Shown here one piece after another: positions 1-10,643 of a stretch of DNA of 64,000 nucleotides (positions within the stretch are counted from its first letter, which is position 1; each line of letters starts with the position of its first letter). Source of the stretch: Laetiporus sulphureus 93-53 (lineage: Eukaryota > Basidiomycota > Agaricomycetes > Polyporales > Laetiporaceae); contig NW_024468559.1 of the NCBI RefSeq assembly GCF_001632365.1, forward strand, positions 70,509 to 134,508, read 5' to 3'. Under the pieces are notes generated by a model. The model was not told the origin of the DNA, made no database searches, and saw nothing but the letters and a program-made list of their open reading frames with translations. A program made the translations under genes and the position numbers.

Positions 1-531
1 AGACGAAGCTCCCGTTCCCGTACACCATCTATCCCGAGAGACGCTGGTCGTAAAGCCAGGTCGCCGTCACCCGTTCCTCAATCGCCTAAAGCCGGCTCAT
101 CATCCTCTCACACCCTGCGCTCGTCAGCAAGTCCATCCCGATCACCACCCGAGCCACCATCGTCTCCTCCTCCCCTGCCTCCGCACCACCTACCTTCCAA
201 GATGGACAAATACTTTGAATCCTCGTACGACCCACGCCTAGACGTGGCCCCGCTTCCCGTCCCGAAAGTACCCGCCACCGGTCTCATCGACGACGCCGAC
301 TTTGCCGGCTGGGACGCCATGCTGGAGGTGATTCGCCAACGCCGTGAGTACAAGGCGGAAAAAAAGATGCTTGAGCGGTGGGGCGTTGGAAAGGACAAAG
401 ACAAGAAGAAGAAGAAAGGCGACGATGAGGTGGCGTCTCGCTGGTCGGAGGGCGGGATGGAGATCATGAACATTGAGTACAAGAAGAGGGGCTCTGTGAG
501 AGAGTGGGACCTTGGGAAGGAGGGATTTTAA
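1..531 (+). CDS. C-terminal part of a basic, Ser/Pro-rich protein of unknown function (5' truncated)
   Basis: Frame 1 is open from the first base of the window to a TAA at 529-531, so the gene starts outside. The first ~65 visible residues are a low-complexity Arg/Ser/Pro tract resembling RS-type linkers. They are followed by a compact region that looks conserved: it starts KMDKYFESSYDPRLDV, continues with an acidic and aromatic segment (DDADFAGWDAMLEVIRQRRE) and ends in a lysine cluster (KDKDKKKKK). An internal ATG at 202 begins this block, but the open frame upstream makes a start there unlikely. I do not recognise the family. The RS-like composition would fit a nuclear or RNA-processing protein, which is inference only. 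It is tail-to-tail with malic enzyme. Confidence 0.6.
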   Translation, partial: RRSSRSRTPSIPRDAGRKARSPSPVPQSPKAGSSSSHTLRSSASPSRSPPEPPSSPPPLPPHHLPSKMDKYFESSYDPRLDVAPLPVPKVPATGLIDDADFAGWDAMLEVIRQRREYKAEKKMLERWGVGKDKDKKKKKGDDEVASRWSEGGMEIMNIEYKKRGSVREWDLGKEGF

Positions 532-1081
532 TGCTGTCTGTAGATCTTGGATACCCTTGTCAGTGACGTTTTCTTCTTACACGGTGTAGTAGTATATTTA
601 TCGATGATCCTCAATGCTGAACAGGATGATGTGTTCCCTTTTTCTCTCAATCTCGATGAATGAAACGCAGAACATATTCATACCACCTCGCAAGTCAGAC
701 TTCCGCATTCTACAACGCGTAAGCACAAGTTTGCGTTTTCCAGGACAACTTTTCCGGTAATTCAGCAGGTCGCGTTCACTTCGGTACTACGCGATCATGT
801 GCCTTGCGATTCCTACGAGTGCTTCGCGAGCCGGATCGTTATTCATGACCTCCACCGCAAGACTCCTGCATACTCCACGGATCGTCGTCTAAACGTGGTA
901 GTGCATAAAGATTTGTTTCCGTGCAACAATATAATGTCCTTCTTGTACAGCACTCTCTAGTACAGCAGTCATCGGTATAACCTAGTGCAACATCTAGCTA
1001 TCGCGAACCGGGATCTAGCCAGACATCTACCTTTCGGACCAGCCGTCCAATCTATAACAAAGCCGTACCCATCTAGAATGC
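532..1081. other. Convergent intergenic region
   Basis: About 550 bp between the stop of the basic protein gene and the stop of malic enzyme on the other strand. It should hold both 3' UTRs. I see no coding potential or repeat in it. Confidence 0.6.
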
Positions 1082-3334
1082 TCAACGTAGCCCATCCTTG
1101 TCATAGATGAAGTCCGCGTATACCGGTTGCCACTGGCCCGCGATGATTTGATCGCGCACCTCCTCCTTGCTCCAGGGCACCTCTGCAAGGTCCTCGTCGA
1201 GTGCCTGCTGCGCAACTGCGACCGCGATTTCCGTGTTGATGTATCGCGCGTCCGAAAAGTTGGGCAGCAGCGGGCTGTCGGGGTCAGCGAGTGCAGGCGA
1301 GAGTGAGGCGAGCCGACGCGCGCCGGCGATGATCATCGAGTCGCTGAGCGAGCGGGCTCGGGTAATCATTGCGCCGTAGCCGAGGCCAGGATAGATGAGC
1401 GCGTCTGGCGCAGAGGATTAGCGCTGTGTCTGATGAAATCACTATAATGCTCACTGTTGCACTCAGCGACGCTGTGCGCGCGAGGGTTGTCAGCTTTCGC
1501 ATACAAGAAAGAGTAGCGTCACAGCTCACATGTAGTCCTTGCCACCACGAGGGTTCTTGCACGGAGGGAATGGGCTACCACTTGCCATCAGTGCCTTACC
1601 GTCGGTCCACTCGTTCGCGTCCTTCGGGTCCACCTCTGCCAGCCTGCTCGGGTTCGACAGCGGGAAGATGATCGGACGTTCTACGCCTTGCGCCATTTCC
1701 CGGATGACCTTCTCCGTGAATGCGCCGCCCTGTGTCGAGCATCCGACAAGCACCGTGGGCTTGATCCTCTTCATGACATCGTATAGCCCTATTTCGCCGT
1801 TCTCGTTCGTGGGCACACCTTCCCACTCCGCGTCCGGGCGCACGAATTCTTGCAATGCCTCGCGAATCTTGGTGGGGCCAAGCGACTGCTTCACGAGGCC
1901 GTACCGGTCAAGGAGGAAGAACCGCTTGTTCGCCTCGGACTGTGAGAGACCATCGATATCCAACATTCCGTCGCGTAGTTGTTTGGTGATACCCAGTCCA
2001 GCCGTGCCTGCGCCGTAGATCACAATCCGCTGGTCCGAGAGACGCGATTTGGTCACGCCCACTGCCGACATCAGAGCCGCCAGAGAGACTGCACCAGTGC
2101 CTTGACTGGAGAGAACATATCAGAAAGGTCCGCGGGACGGGACACGAGTCACATACACGTCATCATTAAATACCGCGTGTTTGTCCCGGTAGAAGTCGAG
2201 CAACCGCTTCGCGTTTTGTACACCAAAGTCTTCAAAGTGGAGCAGACTGTGTGGATGGTACTTGCGCACAAGCTGTACGAACTTGTCGATGAATCTGTCA
2301 TAAGGCTTCCCGCGCACGCGGGGGCTTGGCCAGCCCTGTGCCTGGCTGAGATGCCATTCTGCATAAGACGAGCGATAGTACTCACGACGTAGAGATCGTC
2401 TTTGAGCAGCTGCTGATTGTCCGTGCCCAGGTCGAGTGTGACACTGATTGCTTTCGAAGGATCAATTCCGCCAAGAAGCCTGTGTTCAGTCAGAAATCTG
2501 GTTAACCAATGTATTCTTCTGCCTGACAAGGTAAACGCTCACGTATAAATAGCCGATTTTGCCGCAGAAATCTAACGAAAAATCAGCTTCTTCGGATAGT
2601 CAGGCAATATACCGTCAGCACATACACCGATGCCCTGGTCGCAAGAAGAATTAGCCTTCAGTGATCGTACAGCAACAGCTGCTACTCACACCAACGCCCT
2701 GGTCCCCGATCCCGAGGATTGCCTCCGCGTCCGAGCATACGAACAACTGGATGTCGCGTCCCCTCGTCTGCTCTAAGAAGTCTTCCTCCATTGACTCTTG
2801 ATGCGGAAATGTCAAGTACATTCCTTCGCTGCGTCGGAACAAGTGGGAGTAGTTGGCGATCGCATCAGCCTTAGAGAACCGGGTGAGTATATGAAGGAGA
2901 ACAAGTGAAGCTCGAGGTAGGAACGTCATGAAGGGGTCGAGAACATTTAGACGAGTTGAAGACCCGCCTGACGAGGCTATGTTTGGAGCCTTAATATGAA
3001 GGGTCATACTACATACCTGAGTCGGGGTGTAGATGATAGGGATGAGCTCCTTCAAATGCCTGCTGATGAGCCCATAGTACAGTGTCCAATTTTGGTCCTT
3101 CAAGCTCTGTAGGAACGTGTTCTTGCGAATCGCCGAGTCGCGCGTGGTCAGCTGGTCATAGGCTCGACGACATTGCTCTTCCAGTGTGTTGACGCGGTAT
3201 GGGAGACGGCTGGTGAGGCCAAAGGCCTTGCGCTCGCGCACCGGAAACGCGGTGCCCTTGTTAAAGCGCGGATGGGTGAGGATGGCATCGCCGCGGAGCG
3301 CGACGCGCAGAACTTTCGTCGCGGGCGTCGACAT
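1082..3334 (-). CDS. NAD(P)-dependent malic enzyme (malate dehydrogenase, oxaloacetate-decarboxylating)
   Basis: Converts malate to pyruvate, CO2 and NAD(P)H, feeding mitochondrial pyruvate or cytosolic reductant. Nine exons assemble in phase: 3334-3017, 2869-2690, 2634-2626, 2571-2543, 2479-2386, 2335-2157, 2105-1530, 1471-1455 and 1404-1082, giving about 574 residues, normal for the family. Visible motifs in order are IIYTPT with the catalytic tyrosine region, NYSHLFRR, ILGIGDQGVGGIG (first dinucleotide-fold segment), GGIDPSKAISVTLDLGTDN, VFNDDVQGTGAV, the Rossmann motif IVIYGAGTAGLG, IFPLSNPS and AECNNALIYPGLG near the C-terminus. I chose the ATG at 3334 (MSTPATK); the frame upstream has no ATG. 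Two exons are only 9 and 17 nt, and both are needed to restore invariant motifs. Cofactor preference and mitochondrial import cannot be settled by eye. Confidence 0.95.
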
Positions 3335-3403
3335 CGCCGTTAACGGCGTCGGGAGAGGATTGCGCAAAAAAGATCGATGGCATAGGCGTCAGCGTTGAGG
3401 ATA

Positions 3404-3411
3404 TTTATATA
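3404..3411 (-). promoter_or_regulatory. TATA-like element of the malic enzyme gene
   Basis: On the minus strand the sequence TATATAAA lies about 70 bp upstream of the malic enzyme ATG at 3334, a plausible core-promoter position. The 293-bp divergent gap to the LysM gene must hold both promoters. Confidence 0.45.
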
Positions 3412-3627
3412 TAATGCAATTTGACGGGGACAGGGAGACGGAGGGAACGATAAAGACGGCGTCACTGATCCAGCTTGCCGTGTGCTCGCCGGAGGCAGTG
3501 CCTAGCCCCACCCATCATCTCTCCCGTCCAGATCGACCGACTGGCTCCGTCGCGCAGCTGGCAAGCAGCAGGTACAAAAGGTACTCCAGAGACCTCCTTG
3601 ATCCCCAATTATTCTCTCGTTACGATC

Positions 3628-4445
3628 ATGGGCCGCTGGACACAGTATGACGAGGTAAGGTTGCGTCGTGTTTGATGTACATGGGATGGGTGCTGAGGTG
3701 AGTGTGTGGTGCGCCAGGACAGCTACCGCCTGCCTGAGGGCATGAAGAGGGTGGGCTACGACTCAGACACTAGCAAATATTACTTTCGAGACCGGGACGG
3801 CACGCTGTGGGAGGGCCCAGAGGGCGCGGAATACGGGGAGATGAGACAAGGTGAGTAAGAGCATGAAATTGGCAATGGCTTTCCCTATTCGCAAGGATCG
3901 CAAGGATCATCGCTTCTCAGCACCAAGGTTATGCTGACATGATTGTCTGTAGTCTCGGATGCACCAATTGCGCTGGATGATCATGATGAGCATGCACACA
4001 ACGAGGAAGACCTGGAGGCCGCTCCTACCCGTGCGGACGGTTACCAACCCCTTGCAGTCGACCCCGTACGTCTATCCGCTTTGCATATATTCACCGCTCT
4101 CATTTCGCACCCTCAATATAGGACCAACCCCCACATCGCAGCAGCGGCAACACTCAAGCATACAAGATGCTCTTTCCTTTCCTCCTTATCGTTGCCGTCG
4201 TCCTCCTACTCGTCATCCGACTTGTCGTCTACCATTCGCGTCCGGACCCTGACCACCCTGACGCATCGCTCTGTCCAGGCAAGAGCGAGGTGGCACAGGT
4301 CAACACGGGCGACACTTGCTGGAAGCTTGCGCAGACGAGCAACAGCACATTGGAAGAGCTCCTACACGTCAACCCTGGTCTAGACTGCAACCAACTGTTG
4401 CCTGGGCAGAGTATATGTCTGCCAAAGGCTGGATGTATGGATTAG
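3628..4445 (+). CDS. Membrane-anchored LysM-domain protein
   Basis: Four exons (3628-3654, 3718-3850, 3953-4065, 4122-4445) join in phase to about 198 residues. The N-terminal ~90 residues contain a YDSDTSKYYFRDRDGTLWEG block followed by an acidic, His-rich linker. A single hydrophobic helix (MLFPFLLIVAVVLLLVIRLV) lies near residues 107-126. The C-terminus is one LysM module: it opens with the GDTCWKLA motif, continues through the ELLHVNPGLDC core and ends PGQSICLP, with cysteines as in fungal LysM domains. LysM binds chitin or peptidoglycan-type glycans. There is no N-terminal signal peptide, so a type II membrane protein presenting LysM to the exoplasmic side is inferred. This differs from soluble secreted LysM effectors. 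Confidence 0.85.
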
Positions 4446-5134
4446 ACGGAACTCGGAGACTCCGTCTCTCATCCATTACGTGCTTTCTCATCTCGGCACT
4501 CATTCGTCTCTGACATTGTGCTCAAGCTCGTTGTATATCACCTTTCAGTTTCTAATTGTCATATCTGTCTCGGATATTATGACGGTAGCTCCATGGGTCG
4601 TGTGCAAGTCCAGCCCTTCCTTCGACCCCGGCAAAGGGCATCTAGCCACCTGCGCTGGCTTGATATTCAATGCTTCAACGTTCAACAACGTTCAACGCTC
4701 GCGTCCTACGCATGATGCTCTCGAATTAAAGCAGCCTCGACCCCGCCTCCTTTGGAAATATCATGCGTGAATTTCACTGACCGTGAGGGCCGGTATAAGC
4801 GGGGTCGCCGGTGATGGTGAGAACGGCTGTCACGGTGCACGGTCACGAGTCACGCGTCGCGTTACGTGTATTGGTTCACGCACGTGGACGAGAATGTGCG
4901 TGCGATGACGTCGTGCACTTCTTGTCAGCGCGCGTGGCGCGTGGCGCAACCGTTTGAGGTGCCGAAAATCGAAAATCTGCAGCCGACGCCCACCAGGCGT
5001 TACCGCCAGCCGCAGCTCCTCCGACTTGCGTTCGCCGCTCTAAATTCTTTCTCCCTTGCTCCACAAACGACGTTCCTCACGAACAACGATATAGCTAAGC
5101 TTCACGCATCGACACGGTCCTGAACGCACACGCG
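4446..5134. other. Intergenic region with GC-rich MARVEL-gene promoter
   Basis: No gene is supported. The second half (about 4790-5060) is GC-rich and holds an ACGCGT site at 4852-4857, the core of the MBF/SBF-type cell-cycle element, amid several ACGTG/CACG motifs. Regulatory use is inferred only. Confidence 0.4.
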
Positions 5135-5969
5135 ATGGTCGACTACGACAAGCACATTCGGAGGGGACACCCCAGTGAGTCGCACATAGCGTCCGCTCAT
5201 TGAAGTCGACTCAAACTTTCTGTCTTGCTCGGACAGTCGTCTTTACATTGATTATTGTCTTTGGCATTATCGAGGTACGTTGTCTCCCCACCCTCAACAG
5301 ATACCAAGCTGACGGCGAAGTCGACGCGACGCATAGATTGCAATCTCGGGATGGCTTGTGGGGATGTATAACAGGCATCATAACTATCTCAGCACTTCGG
5401 TGCGCGACCGGACGCGCTATATCCTCTTTACGTCCGCTTGGACTGTGTTTCTTTCTTTATTCTACCTCGCGCTTTTCTGGCACTCGTCTTCGGCCGGCTC
5501 TGTGCTCACAAGTGTGCTCAGCCATGGAACTTTGTAAGGAGCCCGTCTATAACGCTCTCATTGTCTGCTTTGATAGGGGAAGGAAAGAGACTGACATCAT
5601 AATCTGGTTAGCTTGTTCATGACTTGGGTGTTCTGGCTCGCAGCTGCAGCGAGCATCACCGCAGCATTGAGCGGAGGTCTTGACTGCAGGTATGTATCCG
5701 GCCTTCTTCTCGTGAAGCCTCTGCAGTGTACTGACTCTCCTTTAAGCTTGCACTACGTCTACTGCGGCCAGTTGAATGCTATGGAGGCCTTTGCGTGGAT
5801 TGAATGGTTAGTGTGAAAGTGTTTGCCTATTTTGACTTCAGTCACTGAGAGCTTTTGTTGCTTCTGGAATTCCAGGGTCACGGTCATGTTCGCGCTTGTT
5901 GTTGTGGTGTTCCGCGGGATCGCAGCTTCAAGAAGAGGAGACGGCCTTAGGGGCCAGCTGGTCGCGTGA
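5135..5969 (+). CDS. MARVEL-like four-helix membrane protein
   Basis: Six exons (5135-5174, 5237-5274, 5337-5533, 5612-5689, 5747-5806, 5876-5969) splice in phase to about 168 residues. Four hydrophobic segments are visible: one starting VFTLIIVFGIIE; RYILFTSAWTVFLSLFYLAL after a conserved-looking SVRDRTRY; WVFWLAAAASITAALSG; and WVTVMFALVVVVF. A CGQLNAMEAFAWIEW stretch precedes the last helix. This layout, with charged residues between helices 1 and 2 and a Cys/Asn-rich loop before helix 4, is typical of fungal MARVEL-domain proteins, which act at membrane apposition sites or in vesicle traffic. The specific role is unknown. The call rests on topology and motif recall rather than a profile match. 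Confidence 0.8.
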
Positions 5970-6408
5970 AGCGTCAGCACGTTGTTTAACTATCAGACGA
6001 TGACTCCATTGCCTACTTCACTCAGTCGCGTCTTTCAATGGTTGTATACTTAATCCTTCTTACTGTATGCCCGGTGCCGGCTGTTTTTGTTCTGGTGAAA
6101 CCCTCCGATAGCTTATGGACTGGAACATATAGTCGAACGTTCATGTAGCGTTACTTTTTAAAAAAATTGTTTTTGCGTATTGCTGCATTACTCACTTCTC
6201 TTCGCTGTATGAGAAACGGTAGCATGCGCTGGTCAACAAGCTGTGGGCTCGTAGAAGTTCCCAGTGCAAAATTGGACCTTCCCCTTTAGCGCCCACCTGT
6301 GAGTGTGACTGCGACGCGTCTGGTCGCGTGAAGCGTGACCATAACGCCACGCCACCCACCCAGGAGTCTACTCCCTCGTCGCCTCTTTCTCTTTTGTGCA
6401 TCCTCAAA
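5970..6408. other. Intergenic region between MARVEL and importin genes
   Basis: 439 bp with no coding evidence. It carries at 6320-6336 an exact second copy of a 17-mer (CTGGTCGCGTGAAGCGT) that also spans the MARVEL stop codon at 5958-5974. Confidence 0.5.
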
Positions 6409-9400
6409 ATGCCTGTTTCCCTACAGGAACTCACGCAATGTCTTTCTCAAACCCTCTCAAATGATACCGCTACGCGAATCAAGGCAGAGTTGCACCTCGG
6501 CGATCTGCTCGCCGCCCCAGGCGCGTTATTTGCCACTGCTCGACTCTCCTTTGTCTGACTGTTCGATGCGACGCGTTTTGCCATGCAGAGACTGGATTGG
6601 CCCTTGCGCAGCTCGTTGCTCAGCAGAATGCGAATGTAGGGTTGCGTCAGATGAGTACCTCACGTTCTGTGTGCTTGAGAACTTAGCGTGATGGCGGATG
6701 GATTGTGTCTTTTCGATTAGCACTCGGCTGCAATTATTCTGAGACGGTTCGTGAATGAGCGGTGGTCGCCTGCGTTGCCGAAGTGGAAAGGTACATCGGC
6801 GCCTGTGGAGGTGAGCTCTCTGCCCTGACGTGCTTTGGAATGATACTTCGTGATACACGCGTCGCAATTGAGACGTTCCCTGCGGTCTTATCGCAGATCC
6901 CACTTCGTTAAGGTTTAGCAATTCGAAGTATGCTGACAGTCTAACACGAGTTTAGTTGAAAGCGCAAACCAGGCAAATCGTCTTCCAATGCCTCTCTGAC
7001 CCACAGAGCAAAATCCGATCGCTGTGCGTGAGTATCGTGTCCAACGTCCTGGCATATCGCTTCTCATTTCAGCTGCATGCGTTTTCCAGGCACAAATCCT
7101 CACGACGATCGCGAGTGCCGACTGGCCAGATGAGTGGCCCGATCTTCTTGACGCATTGATCGCCTTGCTCTCGTCCAATTCGCCCGCGTCTGTCCATGGC
7201 AGCATGCAGGTCCTCGCGGAGTTCATCAAGTCAGATCTGACGGAAGACCAGATTCTGCCTATTCTTCGACAGCTGCTGCCGATTCTGCTCAATATCTTGG
7301 GAGCACCCCAGGTGTGTCCCCTACGCCCTGGGATGAGCTTGTAGTTGACAGAGTTACCGTTTGGCTAGCAACATTCTGTTCTTACGCGCGCCCGTGCGGT
7401 GTCTGTGTTCAAGACTTGTGTGGAAACACTGTTTATGGTCAAGCAAGAACACCCGCAGGCTGTTAAGGAGGCTGCGGCCTCCATCCTTCCTGCATGGCTC
7501 GAAGCTTTCAAGTACCTATTGAACATCGATCCCAGGCAGGATGTGGAGGGAACGCCAAATTGGGATGGCATCGCTCTGCGTATCCAGATCTACAAAGTAA
7601 GGAATCCACATGCAATACTTGGACAGCGCTGATATCGCGATACAGGCCCTGGACACGATCCACGTACCCTTCTCAAAACAGCTTCTTCCGTACATCAACG
7701 ATCTACTCACTGTGTCTCTCAACCACCTCACCCTGCTCTATCCGACATTCGTCCATTATTACCTGATGGGCGAAGAGCCGGTCCCGCTACCGTCTGAGAA
7801 CGAGGCGACAGAGCTGACACAGCTCTTCTGCGCTATCATGGACCTGGTCTCTGTCATGACTAGGATGGGCAGGTCGAAGAAGTGGTTCGATGGTGGCAAT
7901 GCGAGGGCGCTGGTGATTGCCATGTTCAACTGGATACAGATCACGAAGGAAGATGTGAGCATGTGTCGTGCATATGCTGTATCAGTGATTTACTTGAGAC
8001 GGTGCAGGAAGAAGAATGGGCAAATAATGCCAACGCGTTTGTGGCAAATGAAGCCGAGGAGGCGCTATCCTTCAGTGTGCGAGTCTCTGGACTCGATATG
8101 CTTGCTGTACGTGTTCTTCATCAATGTAGCTGCCCGTATACGTTCGTTTACTCATTCTCAATAACCCACAGGCCCTTATAGAGGAGTTCCAGCCCGTTGC
8201 GATGCGTACGATTCAACAAGCTATCCAGGAGATCACCAGGACGTCGAACGAGGCGCGGGATGCAGGCAATCCTGACTGGTAAGTGTCGATGTTTTACAGT
8301 TAGAGTAAGTCGACCCACCTCAGAACAGGTGGCGGCCTCTTGAGGCCATGTTGGCCGCGGTCGGTTCTCAAGCAGAGGACGTTCTCGAATGGATTGAGGA
8401 CCAAGAGTCTGCAGGGCATCCGAGTCCGATGGATATCGAGCCTCTCCTCACGAACGTCGTACCCAATCTCCTCGGTCTCGCAGGTATGTTCATTGCAGTT
8501 GCAATAATCGATTAACTGATCGACCAATGTGGCAGACTGTCCATTCTTGCAGGGTCGCGCTTTTGTTTTTGCGAGTCAATACACGAAGGTACTTCCTACG
8601 CAACTTGCGGGGCAGTATCTCGAGGCTACGGTGCATGTGCTGGAAGCCAGCGATGCCGGCGTGCCTATCAAGATTTCTGCCCTCAGGGCAGTGCAAAAGT
8701 AGGTTCCGCGTATACTCACCCAATATTACTTGCTGACCACCTGTCAGTTTCTGCAAGGAGATTGATGACGCGCTGCTAGAGCCTGTGGCCCCGCGGATAG
8801 TGAAGGCGATCGGCCCATTCCTTTCGGTCACCACAGAAGATACATTGTCTCTGGTCCTTGAAGCGCTCGACGTGGTTGTCAAGATCGGTGACGGGAAGTG
8901 GATGACGACGGATCTGGCTTCGTCTCTTGTTGATGCTATTCTTGATATTTGGATGAAGAACAACAGAGGTACGAGAGTTATCGTCTTCTTTCGTGTGGAT
9001 CTGTCAATTGAGTCTAAGTGCAGATCCTATCTTCATTTCACTCCTGACGGAGATCCTGGCTTCATTAGCTTTATCTCCTGCGCCAGCCGTTTATGCAACT
9101 GTTGTCAAGAAGGCCCTTCCCCCACTTTGCAATGCCATTATGGCATCGACTGCTCGCGAGCCATGGATAGCTGGTACAGCTATTGATCTTGTGAGCAGTC
9201 TCATACAGGGAGCACCAGCGAGTGGACTTGGGGACGGCTTCATCAATATTCTCGCGCCCAGTCTGTTCCTCGCACTCAGGACAGTCGAGGACAGGGATGT
9301 GATTCAGGCAAGTTGCAATCGTACTGTGCAGGCTCCGTCTGACATCCGTGTCTAGAATGGCACTGCTTGCATCACATTGATCATTCGCAAAGATTACCCT

Positions 9401-10643
9401 CAACTCAAGGCCTGGACTGACCCTACTTCAGGCCAGTCTGGCTTGGAGTGTGTCCTGGCGGTGCTCGCGCAGCAGCTGAAGAGCAATGATGAGTCAGGCG
9501 GCCTTGTTGTCGGCGACTTGATCATTCACCTCTTCCGGAGAGCAGGAGAGAGTGTTTTGCCTGTGCTGCCGGACCTTCTGAAAGCGATGTTGGCTCGCAT
9601 GACACAGGCGAAGACGGCGTCTTTCATCCAGGTAAGCCTCATTTAGAGAAATTCTCGAGTGGATTGTTAATTCTCGCAGAGCTTGGTGATTCCGTTCGCG
9701 TTCTTGATCTATAACCAGCGAGATACGATGCTTGCCATGCTGGAGTCGATGGACATCCAGGGCCGTTCCGGTTTGGATATTCTTCTCCAGACATGGTGCG
9801 AAAACGAGGAGACGTTCCAGGGCTTTTGGGCACAACGTATCAGCACATTGGCGCTGTGTTCTCTGTATATCTCTGAACGACCAAGTCTGCAGAAGATTAC
9901 GGTGAAGGGCGATCTCATCATCAAGCCTGAGACGAGGAATGGTCAGTCTAAGCCTCCTACGTTAGTTGTATCCTGTTGTTTTCATTGTCCTTGCGTTTAG
10001 TGATAATGACTAGATCGAGAACAAAACAAAGTAAGCATGCGGTGTCAATCCATTTGTCCGCCAACTGCTTACATTCTGTCATAGTGCCCACGGAATTTAC
10101 GCGCATTCCCTTCCCAGTCAAGGCGCTCAAGCTTTTGCTACGTGACCTGCAGACTGGCGGGGAATCTGCCACACGGAGGATTAATCTCGAAGATGTGGAG
10201 TCGGATGATGGGGTTCGTTGTTACAATGAAGTCGAAGATTCTAAGCGCTGACATCTTAAATACGAATTAGGAGTCTGAGTGGCTTGAAGAGTCGATGACA
10301 ACTGTCAAGGAGAAATTCCCCGATCTGAAGGATGAAGAATTGATGTACCTATCTGATGTTCTAAGCGCACCTACGGGGCTTCCGTTCGACAACGATGACA
10401 CTCTGGAAGCTTCTGACGATGACGACCTCAAGAATGACCCAGTCTCACAGATGGACATGCGGGTGCGTGGCGAATCCTCCGTCTCATCAATCCCGCTCAA
10501 CCCAATACACGGCATTTATCCAGGGACATCTGCTGACCTTTTTCCGCGAGTGCGCTGCGCATAATACGAACAATTTCTCTGCCGCTATCGATCAGCTCAC
10601 ACCGGAGGAGGTAATGGTTGTGGGGCAAGTGGTCGGCCACTAA
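6409..10643 (+). CDS. Importin-beta family karyopherin, importin-9/Kap114-like
   Basis: A large HEAT-repeat nuclear import receptor spread over many short introns. The ATG at 6409 (MPVSLQELTQ) opens the N-terminal Ran-binding region: GLALAQLVAQQNANVGLRQ, then AAIILRRFVNERW, the usual importin-beta N-terminal pattern. Downstream blocks include SADWPDEWPDLLDALI and HGSMQVLAEFIKSDLTEDQI, both characteristic of importin-9/Kap114, followed by long amphipathic helices to the end. An acidic segment (DDDTLEASDDDDLKND) lies shortly before the C-terminus, matching the acidic loop of the last repeats in this subfamily. The protein should be around 1,000 residues. Known cargoes of relatives are histones, TBP and ribosomal proteins. 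The 3' end is QLTPEEVMVVGQVVGH then TAA. Individual exon borders were not all verified. Confidence 0.85.

Noticed and set aside
108..482. 124-codon minus-strand frame with a Phe/Ser-rich start
   Set aside because: Lies wholly opposite the open, protein-like plus-strand gene end at 1-531; its composition is the complement of Lys/Glu codons.
1539..2018. 159-codon plus-strand frame
   Set aside because: Exact antisense shadow of the malic enzyme exon at 1530-2105.
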